A stretch of 9,413 bases of DNA from an uncultured Oscillospiraceae bacterium (GCA_958366985.1 CATXDC010000034.1:1-9413), one strand, 5' to 3'. Shown: positions 1 to 6,595, counted from the stretch's first letter. A program made the numbers and translations. The notes: generated by a model from the sequence alone, not told the origin.

Positions 1-2
1 CA

Positions 3-104
3 ACCGGAACTTATAGTGACACAATTACACTTCCTGATGGTGGAAATTATATCGGAATTGAATACGAGAGTTTCACAGGAAGCATTGAATTAAATATTGA
101 ATAA
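3..104 (+). CDS. C-terminal end of an unidentified protein (partial at left edge)
   Basis: An open frame enters from the left edge and stops at TAA 102-104, giving 33 residues. The composition is rich in G, T, S, D, I and Y and ends in alternating polar and hydrophobic residues (SIELNIE). This resembles the last strands of a beta-sandwich domain, as found in many secreted or surface proteins. No catalytic motif or anchor can be seen, and the other two forward frames read less like protein. I do not recognise the family. A copy of the recurrent stem-loop sequence follows within a few bases of the stop. Confidence 0.5.
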   Translation, partial: TGTYSDTITLPDGGNYIGIEYESFTGSIELNIE

Positions 105-107
105 CAT

Positions 108-139
108 TCTGCCGGACGATGGCAAAGGAAAAAAGATGG
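108..139 (+). repeat. Copy A of a recurrent stem-loop sequence (left half only)
   Basis: TCTGCCGGACGATGGC followed by AAAGGAAAAAAG matches the left arm and A-rich loop of the copies at 5637-5676 and 6596-6640. The complementary right arm is missing: the sequence runs straight into the ATG of the sigma-like fragment. The A/G-rich loop therefore doubles as that gene's ribosome binding site (AAAGGA). Confidence 0.45.
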
Positions 140-276
140 ATATGATCCCCCGCAATGACTATGGCGAGCGGTGCCAGTTCGATGCTTACTGCAAGCTGGT
201 ACTGTACCATGAGGCAATCGACTACCTTCGGGAAATGCAGAGGCGCCGTGATACCGTATCTTATCCCTACTTATAA
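136..276 (+). pseudogene. Truncated N-terminus of a mobile-element sigma-70-like regulator
   Basis: ATG at 136, with AAAGGA upstream, opens a 46-codon frame ending at TAA 274-276. The start, with PRNDYGERCQFDAYCKL followed by LYHEAIDYLREMQRRRD, matches from memory the N-terminus of a small sigma-70-family protein encoded by many Tn916/Tn1549-like conjugative elements of Clostridia. Those proteins are roughly 140 residues with a C-terminal helix-turn-helix for the -35 region. Here the match stops after about residue 39 and five unrelated codons lead to a stop. The DNA-binding part is lost, so the product is unlikely to work. It looks like one edge of a recombination joint that brought in the minus-strand module to its right. 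Confidence 0.6.
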
Positions 277-327
277 AGCGTTGCAGAAGTCCAAAAATGC
301 CCGCAAAATAAGAAAAACAGAGGATGT

Positions 328-486
328 TCAGACACCCTCCGTTTCTTCATTCGGCTTTTCAATTTTTAAGGCCCCGTCAATGGCACCTTCCACGATAGGC
401 AAATACTGTTCCGGGCAGAGCTTTAACTTCTGTCCGACCCGCTGGCGCAGCTCGCTTTCCTCTCGCATGACCTCTGGATTGAAGAT
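328..486 (-). pseudogene. C-terminal remnant of an unidentified mobile-element protein
   Basis: On the minus strand a frame different from the response regulator reads 52 residues to TGA at 328-330. It contains NPEVMREESELRQRVGQKL, then KLCPEQYLPIVEGAIDGALK, and ends NEETEGV. It has coding character: a charged amphipathic helix, a CPEQY turn and a second helix. It has no start of its own upstream, because the reading enters through the end of the regulator gene. It therefore looks like the 3' end of a gene whose 5' part was replaced by the regulator. The overlap with the regulator tail (423-486, different frame) places the joint near 486-495. I do not recognise the family; conjugative-element origin is inferred from the adjacent sigma-like remnant. 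Confidence 0.45.
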
Positions 487-1082
487 TGAGCAATATATCC
501 GAGCTTAATAGCTTTTGTTATCATCTCAACGGTAGAGCTAACTTGCAATTTTTCAAAAATATGTTGCAAATGATTTGATACTGTTCGTTCACTAATAAAA
601 AGCTGTTCAGCGATTTCGCGGCGCCTGACGCCTGATGCAACCAATTCGAGAACTTTTCTCTCCCCGTCTGTCAGTTCTTCTATAAATACTTCTTCCCGTG
701 GGAAGTGTGTTGCCCCATTTTTGATGGTCAATAAAATGTGCAATAACTCATCTGGTTCTACATCCTTACTGATAAACCCTCTTGCACCGATACTCTTTGC
801 TTCTTTGCGATAAACAGGAAGATTATAGCCAGAGAGAATGACTATTTTTTGATCTGGAAAACGCTCCAACAAATGTTGTGTGAGCATTAAACCGTCCTCG
901 TCTGCCAGTCCTCCTAAGTTAATGTCAATCAGTAAAATATCTGGTAGTTCTGTGGCAATTTGTTTTTCCAAATTTTGAATATCCTTTGTACTGGAAAATT
1001 GCTCAATCTCTGGATTATCACACAGGGCAATCGAAAGACTTTTGGCAAAAAGTATATGGTCATCGACCAACAAAATTTTCAT
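423..1082 (-). CDS. NarL/LuxR-family response regulator with a foreign C-terminal tail
   Basis: This is a transcription factor controlled by phosphorylation from the kinase encoded just upstream. I chose ATG 1080-1082 because GGAGGT at 1090-1095 lies 7 bases upstream; a GTG three codons earlier would overlap that site. In the 219-residue product the receiver domain spans about 1-122, with acidic D7/D8, phospho-acceptor D53 in LLIDINLGG, S84 and K106. A LuxR-type helix-turn-helix spans about 135-197 (LTDGERKVLELVASG, then ISERTVSNHLQHIFEKL). Family members normally end near LGYI (residue 197). Here about 22 further residues, rich in S, R and C, are read out of frame through the remnant at 328-486, showing that the native stop was lost at a recombination joint. 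The gene overlaps the kinase by 23 bases, so the two are translationally coupled. The DNA-binding domain itself is complete. Confidence 0.88.
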   Translation of the reverse strand: MKILLVDDHILFAKSLSIALCDNPEIEQFSSTKDIQNLEKQIATELPDILLIDINLGGLADEDGLMLTQHLLERFPDQKIVILSGYNLPVYRKEAKSIGARGFISKDVEPDELLHILLTIKNGATHFPREEVFIEELTDGERKVLELVASGVRRREIAEQLFISERTVSNHLQHIFEKLQVSSTVEMITKAIKLGYIAQSSIQRSCERKASCASGSDRS

Positions 1083-2592
1083 ACGAATCACCTCCGTTCA
1101 TAGGCATAGAAATGACAACTGCCGTTCCGCCGCCAGTAGCGGGTTGGATGTTCATAGTGCCATCTAATAAACTGACCTGTTCCCCAATAGAAGCAAGCCC
1201 CTGATGTGAACCTGACTTATAAGTGAACGGTTTGAACCCAATACCATTATCCGTCACCTTTAGGGTAATGCGTCCGTCCTCCTGCATCAGCAGCACATCG
1301 ATTGTCGTTGCGGAGGAATGTTTTAACGCATTTGTTACCAGTTCTTTTATCATTCGATAGATGAGTACATTATATGGCTCTACAAGAAATACATCTTTAT
1401 CGCAGTCCAAACATATAATTGCAGAATGGTTTTCTTCCATTGAATCAAGCAGATTTTGAATATTTTCCTTTAAGGTCAGACTTTTTACCAGATTTGGGTG
1501 ATAAGTCTGCATTTGAAAACGGATGGAAGCATTTAATTCTGTCAACGTATCGAGAAGTAACCTCCTTATCTCTGGCTGTTCTGCTTTACATAACATGTTT
1601 TTGATGGAAAGCAGGTTTTGCAAAATATTATCGTGCAAATAGTTGGAAAAATCTTTTTTTAAGTTTTCTTCCCGTTTAATCTGTTCCAGTGAATAGGCGT
1701 AGAAGTGCTGACGATCCGTGGGGTTATTATAGTTGGTCGGCTGTCTGCAAATCCGCACATACAAAAGGATATTGTAAACCTGTGCCAGCAGAACCACTAT
1801 GTAAACACTCATCAAAATTGCCATAAGGGGGATTTGAAAAAGATATGCCATTCCAACAAGTCCAACCAATCCGACAAAAACCAGAGCAACGATATATCCC
1901 CCTGACAGCGATAAAAATTGTACCTGCTGCGGATGGTACTGGAATACGATACTATGAATACATACAAATGCCAGCATAACGGGTATGTAGCTTCCCATAC
2001 TTGCCATATATTCCGATTCCCTGTGAAAAACGGAAAGGTATATTACAAATGGAATTACTACAAGAGCCAGTGGAAAAAGCAGACGTTTCCATTGACTTTT
2101 CAGCACAAAGACAATTCGTTTTCTCTGCATGATACCCACGACAGCAAGAGCCAGTGTCGAGATAAAAAATTGCAGTTGGTAGGCTGTGAAAAAAGCCCTA
2201 TCTGAAAAGAAGAAGCAAATAATTGCTGTTACGCAGGAAATTTTCAAAAAAGCAAGCAGCGCTTTTTGCCCCCGATAGGCAGAACTCTGAAATAAAAATG
2301 TCTGTATGAAATATGCTGACTGATAAAAACAGACAGGCAACAACAGCATGGAAACCGCTTTGGATATTGGTCGGAAATCAAACAGGTACAATAAGAATTG
2401 CCAGCCCAGCAACAATAACAATAAGGAAAAGTGGTTCAGAACCTTATTACATTTTACATTCTTATATGAGATATACGCCGCGTCAAAAAACAAGAGCGAC
2501 AAAGATAGAAAATGAACAAGGTAATTGCTTTCTATATAATGTCCGTTGTACGCTATAAAGCCGAGATAAATGATCACGGCAAATTGGTTCAA
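1060..2592 (-). CDS. Multi-spanning sensor histidine kinase (HisKA_3/NarL-partner type)
   Basis: This membrane sensor autophosphorylates on histidine and passes phosphate to the regulator that overlaps its 3' end. Counting from TTG 2590-2592 (510 residues), residues 1 to about 280 hold roughly eight to ten hydrophobic spans with short loops and no extracellular sensor domain. A dimerisation/phospho-acceptor segment follows with H320 in YLHDNILQNLL. The ATPase domain has the N-box around N421 (KELVTNALKHS), the G1 box DNGIGF (448-453) and a G2-like GLASIGEQ. The TTG has no ribosome binding site. Upstream in the same frame, ACG at 2629-2631 lies 6 bases after a GGGGGG run and would give an N-terminus reading KSTYFSRQIFCALNQ. 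The ancestral start was therefore probably ATG there, 13 codons earlier, and has mutated. The kinase type and the NarL partner differ from classical BceS/BceR, although the neighbouring transporter is Bce-like. Confidence 0.85.
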   Translation of the reverse strand: MNQFAVIIYLGFIAYNGHYIESNYLVHFLSLSLLFFDAAYISYKNVKCNKVLNHFSLLLLLLGWQFLLYLFDFRPISKAVSMLLLPVCFYQSAYFIQTFLFQSSAYRGQKALLAFLKISCVTAIICFFFSDRAFFTAYQLQFFISTLALAVVGIMQRKRIVFVLKSQWKRLLFPLALVVIPFVIYLSVFHRESEYMASMGSYIPVMLAFVCIHSIVFQYHPQQVQFLSLSGGYIVALVFVGLVGLVGMAYLFQIPLMAILMSVYIVVLLAQVYNILLYVRICRQPTNYNNPTDRQHFYAYSLEQIKREENLKKDFSNYLHDNILQNLLSIKNMLCKAEQPEIRRLLLDTLTELNASIRFQMQTYHPNLVKSLTLKENIQNLLDSMEENHSAIICLDCDKDVFLVEPYNVLIYRMIKELVTNALKHSSATTIDVLLMQEDGRITLKVTDNGIGFKPFTYKSGSHQGLASIGEQVSLLDGTMNIQPATGGGTAVVISMPMNGGDSYENFVGR

Positions 2593-2657
2593 CGCACAAA
2601 AAATCTGTCTTGAGAAATATGTGCTTTTCGTATTTTTCCCCCCATTCCTTTTCTAAT

Positions 2658-2686
2658 ATTGTACTGTCCTTTCCCAATGAGTTCAA
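2658..2686 (-). promoter_or_regulatory. Sigma-A type promoter of the kinase-regulator pair
   Basis: On the minus strand TTGAAC (2681-2686) and TACAAT (2658-2663) are separated by exactly 17 bases, matching four and five of six consensus positions. Transcription would begin near 2651. That leaves a leader of about 20 bases before the suspected ancestral kinase start at 2631, with the G-run ribosome binding site between them. Confidence 0.6.
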
Positions 2687-2718
2687 GGTTACTATTCCAA
2701 AATATTTTTGAATAAACC

Positions 2719-2750
2719 AACGGCTGACACTGATGAAAGTGCCAGTCGCC
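2719..2750 (-). terminator. Hairpin after the permease gene, possible weak terminator
   Basis: Reading the minus strand, CTGGCACT and AGTGTCAG pair over eight positions (one wobble) around a 6-base loop just after the permease stop. Three or four weaker pairs extend the stem beyond one mismatch. The following sequence is only moderately T-rich, so termination may be partial. The position between the transporter genes and the kinase promoter fits a unit boundary. Confidence 0.4.
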
Positions 2751-2753
2751 GCT

Positions 2754-3167
2754 TTATATCAAGGCAATTTTATAGCAGGAACGTTTTGTTAGCTGGTAAT
2801 AGATAGCATAGATAATGGAGAAGATCGCCACCGCCAAAAGGATCGGCGCAACAACGGCACTGTTCCGTTCGAGTAGATCGTCCATCAGTGCAGACTTATA
2901 ACAAATCATCGCAAAAATGCTGTGCAGCGATCCAATAACATAGGGAATACCGTAATAAATCTGTATCTGCCGACGCACACATTTTTTAATCATTGTGTGA
3001 CTATATCCCATTTTCAGCATGATTTCATAGTCCGGTTTGTCATAGGTTACGGACGAAATATTTTGAAAGTAAAGAATACTGCCCGTAGCAATTAAGAAAA
3101 TAATCGTAGTAAAACAAATTAGCAAAAAAGTGGAACTTGCATCGCGGACAAAGGTACTTTCTCTTTG
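2754..3167 (-). pseudogene. C-terminal part (last membrane spans) of the Bce-type permease, cut off by an amber codon
   Basis: This is the direct in-frame continuation of the gene at 3168-4724, after a TAG codon. It gives 137 residues starting QRESTFVRDASS, with three hydrophobic spans (LLICFTTIIFLIATGSILYF, a middle GIPYVIGSLHSIFAMI, and PILLAVAIFSIIYAIYYQL). A typical FtsX-domain cytoplasmic segment, YEIMLKMGYSH, lies between the first two. This is the expected C-terminal FtsX domain, spans 8-10, of the permease. Reading through the amber gives 656 residues, the usual size for BceB proteins. The only internal start is a TTG at 3123-3125 without a ribosome binding site, so separate translation is unlikely. 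Confidence 0.75.
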
Positions 3168-4724
3168 CTATGCGCTTGCCAGATAAATGTTGTCCGGCAT
3201 AGACGCTTTCAAAGCTGTGTAGGCAGTTTCATTAGAGCGCATTTTTTCACCATTAATACTGATAACCGAAACTCTATCTATGGTACTGTCACGCATTTTT
3301 TGATAAAGGTTATCCGACAAAATCAGCGTTCCAACACTGTTTGAAAAGCCAATAGGATTATCAATGCTTGTCTGTTTTACTGTTACATCGGTTATTCCTG
3401 TTCCAAAGTCCAGATGATACGAGGCTCCCATGTCAGAATGTTCATGGTCTGGATAGTATTTGATTAAAATGCAATCCGTATCTGATAATTCTGGAATATC
3501 CGCTTTCTTTCCCTGCTGAGAAAGCAGGGTGGCATAGTCTGTCCGGCTGATACATTCAAATCCGGGAATACGCCCCTTATCTTCACTGATACTGTATTCT
3601 GTCGGCAGACGATCAGAAGTTGCTTTTACTTTGAAAATAATCGTTTCATAAACTTCGTATTCCTGTTCGTCGCAAGCCTCCTGTAAAGCCTGCAAAGAGA
3701 TTTCCTTTTCCTGCTCATTTGTCACTCGGTATTCAATGGCAGAGGGGATAATGCGCCGGAAAGATTGGTATGGATACCACATAGAAAGAACCGTCGAGCC
3801 AAAGACCGCCAGCGTCCCCGCTGTCAGCAGGATCAGCAGAATCAGTGATTTCGCATTAGAACGGATGCGGTGCATAAACTTTGGCACTACAATAATGGTA
3901 TTTTCATGGTAAAGTCTGCTTTTTTTCTGCCGGATTTTCTGACAGACATAGGGTAGGAATGAGTACATAAACAGAATCGTTCCTGCCACAACACAAAGAA
4001 GTGTCAGCATGGCAATAGGAGAAAATCCAATGGTATTCCACAATGACTGCTTTCCCCGCATAATGTCCAATGCAAGGCCGTACCCTGCGCTGAGAAATCC
4101 GACACCCAATATCGCTGTTATTGCATGGGGATGGATCGGTTTTTCCGTTTTCTTTTCCAGTCGCACCAAATCAAGCAGGGTAGATTTTCGGAGCAGACTT
4201 GCGTTAGAAAGTGTAAGTGTAATCAGCACGACGATTACAAAGGAAAGGATTGCCTTTACTGCTGCCGGGTAAATTAGAGGGATTGCGCTTTGATCTACGG
4301 ATATTCCCAAAAGGGTCACAATCCCGGCGATTACGATTTTGTGGAGAATACTGCCAGTCAGAATCCCAAGAATCATACCGCCAAAGCAGATCATTAAATT
4401 TTCAAAGATCAATAATTTCAATATAGTTGATTTTCGATACCCAAGTAGCGAATAAATCCCTAATTCTCTCATACGTCGCCGCATAAAAAAACTATTGGAA
4501 TAGAACATATAAAAAATGACAAATGCCATGATGAATACTGCTACTGTCCGGCACATGGTTTCCACTCTGCCATCCGAAGATATTTTTTCCATGATGATCT
4601 GGTTCATGGAAAATGAAGTAAAGCAGAAGTAAATCATCAAGACAAAAGAAACGGAAAAAAGGTACAGGAAATAAAACGAAAAGTTCCGTTTCAGATTTTT
4701 TAAGGCGATTGCGGATAATTTCAT
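3168..4724 (-). CDS. Bce-type ABC transporter permease, N-terminal 518 residues, ending at an in-frame amber stop
   Basis: This is the membrane partner of the ATPase encoded 14 bases upstream. BceAB-type transporters protect against cell-wall-active peptides such as bacitracin and lantibiotics and often also act as sensors. ATG 4722-4724 follows a GGGGGGG run that serves as ribosome binding site. Seven hydrophobic spans are visible (about 15-38, 58-80, 105-128, 155-175, 201-222, 232-258 and 292-314). They include a first FtsX domain with the RMRELGIYSLLGYRKS coupling segment. A soluble, presumably extracellular domain of about 200 residues (315-518) follows. This is the BceB topology, but the frame ends in TAG exactly before span 8. 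The rest of the protein continues in the same frame to 2754. Without readthrough the protein lacks its second FtsX domain and is probably inactive. Confidence 0.82.
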   Translation of the reverse strand: MKLSAIALKNLKRNFSFYFLYLFSVSFVLMIYFCFTSFSMNQIIMEKISSDGRVETMCRTVAVFIMAFVIFYMFYSNSFFMRRRMRELGIYSLLGYRKSTILKLLIFENLMICFGGMILGILTGSILHKIVIAGIVTLLGISVDQSAIPLIYPAAVKAILSFVIVVLITLTLSNASLLRKSTLLDLVRLEKKTEKPIHPHAITAILGVGFLSAGYGLALDIMRGKQSLWNTIGFSPIAMLTLLCVVAGTILFMYSFLPYVCQKIRQKKSRLYHENTIIVVPKFMHRIRSNAKSLILLILLTAGTLAVFGSTVLSMWYPYQSFRRIIPSAIEYRVTNEQEKEISLQALQEACDEQEYEVYETIIFKVKATSDRLPTEYSISEDKGRIPGFECISRTDYATLLSQQGKKADIPELSDTDCILIKYYPDHEHSDMGASYHLDFGTGITDVTVKQTSIDNPIGFSNSVGTLILSDNLYQKMRDSTIDRVSVISINGEKMRSNETAYTALKASMPDNIYLASA

Positions 4725-4731
4725 GTTGCCA

Positions 4732-4738
4732 CCCCCCC
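4732..4738 (-). promoter_or_regulatory. G7 homopolymer as ribosome binding site of the permease
   Basis: The ATPase stop codon is followed directly by seven Gs on the minus strand and then TGGCAAC before the permease ATG. The run is the only Shine-Dalgarno-like sequence available. A G6 run (2638-2643) plays the same role before the kinase. Such runs can change length by replication slippage. Confidence 0.45.
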
Positions 4739-5488
4739 TTAACGCTTTTCGTCCTGTCTGGCGGCTTCTTGCATGATTTCCTCATAGAATTCACGGCGTT
4801 CCCTGTTACACCGTTTCAATTCGGAAATGATATGCCCGTCCTTAAAGTACAAAATGCGATCTGTATAGCTTGCCGCATACGGGTCATGTGTTACCATTAA
4901 AATTGTTGTTCCTAAAGCCTGATTGACTTCTGAGAGGGCAAAGAGCAGTTCCGTTGCTGAACTGCTGTCCAATGCCCCGGTGGGTTCGTCTGCAAAAATT
5001 AACGGCGGGCGTTTTACCATTGCACGAGCCGCCGCTACACGTTGCCGTTGACCGCCAGACAATTCACTGGGATATTTTTTCAGTTGTGAAGCAATTCCGA
5101 ACAGTTCCGCAAGCTCCATCACTTTTTTATCAATCGTCTTTGCGCTTTCATGGAGCAAAGTCAAGGGAACTGCAATATTTTCCTGCACAGTCAGACTGTC
5201 CAACAAAAAATACTCTTGAAAGATAAAGCCGAGATTATTCTTACGAAAATCGGCTGCCTGTGTTTGACTAAGTTCTTGAATTTTTTTCCCTCCCATGCGG
5301 ATGCTGCCGCTTGTAGGAATATCAATAGTGGATAGCACATTCAAAAGCGTTGTTTTGCCGGAGCCGGAAGCTCCCATAATACCGAGAAATTCACCCTGCA
5401 TTACTTCAAAAGAAACATGATCCAGTCCTGGTTTCGGCTGGTTTGGATAGATTTTGGTGATGTCTTTTACTTCTAATAGTGTACTCAT
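4739..5488 (-). CDS. ABC transporter ATP-binding protein, BceA/MacB-LolD type
   Basis: This cytoplasmic ATPase powers the permease encoded next in the operon. The 249-residue protein has all nucleotide-binding motifs: Walker A GASGSGKTT (39-47), Q-loop Q91 in FIFQEYFLLD, signature LSGGQ (143-147), Walker B PLIFADEP with catalytic E168, a D-loop (GALDSSSA) and the switch H201 (VTHDP). The FQEYFLLDSLT segment and the SELSGGQRQRVAAARA stretch are typical of the Bce/MacB branch that pairs with FtsX-fold permeases. AAAGGAG (5498-5504) sits 9 bases before ATG 5486-5488. The gene begins a minus-strand operon and is divergent from the metallophosphoesterase. No defect is visible in this gene, unlike the permease. 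Confidence 0.92.
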   Translation of the reverse strand: MSTLLEVKDITKIYPNQPKPGLDHVSFEVMQGEFLGIMGASGSGKTTLLNVLSTIDIPTSGSIRMGGKKIQELSQTQAADFRKNNLGFIFQEYFLLDSLTVQENIAVPLTLLHESAKTIDKKVMELAELFGIASQLKKYPSELSGGQRQRVAAARAMVKRPPLIFADEPTGALDSSSATELLFALSEVNQALGTTILMVTHDPYAASYTDRILYFKDGHIISELKRCNRERREFYEEIMQEAARQDEKR

Positions 5489-5518
5489 TATTGATCGCTC
5501 CTTTCAATGTACACAAGC

Positions 5519-5524
5519 AGTATA
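5519..5524 (-). promoter_or_regulatory. Candidate -10 box of the transporter operon
   Basis: On the minus strand TATACT (one mismatch to TATAAT) lies about 30 bases before the ATPase start, so transcription would begin near 5512. No recognisable -35 box is present at 17 or 18 bases. This would fit a promoter that needs an activator, with the perfect inverted repeat at 5544-5586 directly upstream as the obvious site. A second weak option is ATGACT (5629-5634) with TATCAT (5607-5612). Confidence 0.35.
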
Positions 5525-5543
5525 TCGAACACAGTAAAAAAGT

Positions 5544-5586
5544 GCATGAGTAAATCACGCAGAAAACATGCGTGATTTACTCATGC
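5544..5586 (-). repeat. Perfect 18-bp inverted repeat between the divergent operons (operator or leader terminator)
   Basis: The arms at 5544-5561 (GCATGAGTAAATCACGCA) and 5569-5586 are exactly complementary around a 7-base spacer, GAAAACA. On the minus strand the repeat is followed by ACTTTTTTACTG, so in RNA it would be a canonical intrinsic terminator hairpin reading towards the ATPase. If transcription starts at about 5512 it is instead a DNA site centred roughly 53 bases upstream, a suitable place for an activator. The repeat is certain; its role is open. Confidence 0.7.
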
Positions 5587-5603
5587 TGGATTTGTCGTTC
5601 CTT

Positions 5604-5637
5604 GATATGATATTCATAAAATAGAAAAAGTCATATC
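5604..5637. promoter_or_regulatory. Inverted pair GATATGA-N20-TCATATC, possible second regulator site
   Basis: Seven-base arms at 5604-5610 and 5631-5637 are exactly complementary across 20 bases of AT-rich sequence. They sit in the divergent promoter region between the transporter operon and the metallophosphoesterase. A dimeric regulator could bind here, but a pair this short may also arise by chance in AT-rich DNA. Confidence 0.25.
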
Positions 5638-5676
5638 TGTCGGACAGCGACAAAAGGAAAAGCCGTCGCACGGCAG
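5637..5676 (+). repeat. Copy B of the recurrent stem-loop, in the leader of the metallophosphoesterase
   Basis: CTGTCG (5637-5642) pairs with CGGCAG (5671-5676), and GCGAC (5647-5651) pairs with GTCGC (5665-5669), around an A-rich loop. Sequence and layout match copy C (6596-6640) and the half copy A (108-139). It lacks a run of T after the stem, so it is not a standard terminator on the plus strand. Confidence 0.55.
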
Positions 5677-5708
5677 AGATAATTACGGAGGATGGGAAAA
5701 GAGAAAAC

Positions 5709-6563
5709 ATGAAAAAACATCTTAAATTATGCGTAATAAGCTCAATGTTTTTTGCCCTACTTGTTTATTTGAGCTGGGGTAATACAGCGTTGACGGTAAG
5801 TAACATAAAAATTTCAAGTAGCCGTATTCCTATCGCATTTTCCGGGTTCCGAATAGCACAAGTATCAGACCTGCACAACGCAGAATTTGGGAAAGGCAAT
5901 AGAAAGTTGCTGGAATTGCTGTCAGAAAGCAAACCGGACATTATTGCAATAACGGGGGATTTAGTGGACGCAGGGCATACGGATATTGGTGTAGCTCTTG
6001 ATTTTGCAAAAGAAGCGGTTAAGATTGCTCCTGTCTATTATGTAACAGGAAACCACGAAGCAAGCCTTTCACAGTATAATGAACTCAAAGCAGGACTTGA
6101 AACCATTGGCGTAACTGTGCTTGACAATGATGCCGTACAATTAAACCATGGCAAAGAAGCAATATCGCTTATTGGACTTTCTGACCCCGATTTTACGATA
6201 AAAGGAGATATATTCGGAGAAGTCCCGGCTATGGTTAGTACAAAGCTGAATAATCTTGCTGATGATGAAAACAGCTACACCATTTTGCTGTCGCATCGGT
6301 CAGAATTGTTTGAAAGCTATGTACATTGCAATATTGATTTGGTTTTAAGCGGACACGCACACGGCGGTCAATTCCGTTTGCCATTTATCGGCGGGTTGAT
6401 CGCACCCAATCAAGGGCTATTTCCACAGTATGACGCAGGGCTATATACAAGTGGCAGTACAAATATGATTGTTAGCCGTGGATTAGGTAACAGCATTATT
6501 CCCATCCGTTTTAACAATCGCCCGGAAGTCGTTGTAATTGAACTTCTCAATATGGACTGTTAA
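5709..6563 (+). CDS. Membrane-anchored metallophosphoesterase (YkuE/YaeI-like)
   Basis: This 284-residue protein carries the full metal-binding motif set of calcineurin-like phosphoesterases: D54 and H56 in QVSDLHN, D84 in TGDLVD, N115 and H116 in TGNHE, H196 in LLSHR, and H216/H218 in SGHAHGGQ. One hydrophobic segment at about 6-23, after a lysine-rich start, suggests an anchor or uncleaved signal with the enzyme outside the membrane. YkuE/YaeI relatives act on phosphodiesters or cell-envelope lipids; the substrate cannot be read from sequence. ATG 5709 has only AAGAG at close range, and the better GGAGG (5687-5691) is 17 bases away. A six-codon ORF (5692-5712) overlaps the start by ATGA. 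Its divergent position beside a Bce-type transporter suggests an envelope-related role, which is inference. Confidence 0.88.
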   Translation: MKKHLKLCVISSMFFALLVYLSWGNTALTVSNIKISSSRIPIAFSGFRIAQVSDLHNAEFGKGNRKLLELLSESKPDIIAITGDLVDAGHTDIGVALDFAKEAVKIAPVYYVTGNHEASLSQYNELKAGLETIGVTVLDNDAVQLNHGKEAISLIGLSDPDFTIKGDIFGEVPAMVSTKLNNLADDENSYTILLSHRSELFESYVHCNIDLVLSGHAHGGQFRLPFIGGLIAPNQGLFPQYDAGLYTSGSTNMIVSRGLGNSIIPIRFNNRPEVVVIELLNMDC

Positions 6564-6595
6564 GACAAATTTATAGAAAACCGAATTATAAAACA

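Noticed and set aside
155..508. A 117-residue plus-strand open frame.
   Set aside because: It lies over the sigma-like fragment in another frame and then antisense to the remnant and the regulator. It has no ribosome binding site and its composition fits no protein.
3168..3170. Amber codon as programmed recoding (pyrrolysine or alternative genetic code).
   Set aside because: No pyrrolysine genes or recoding structure are visible, and no second in-frame TAG was seen in the window. A point mutation is simpler.
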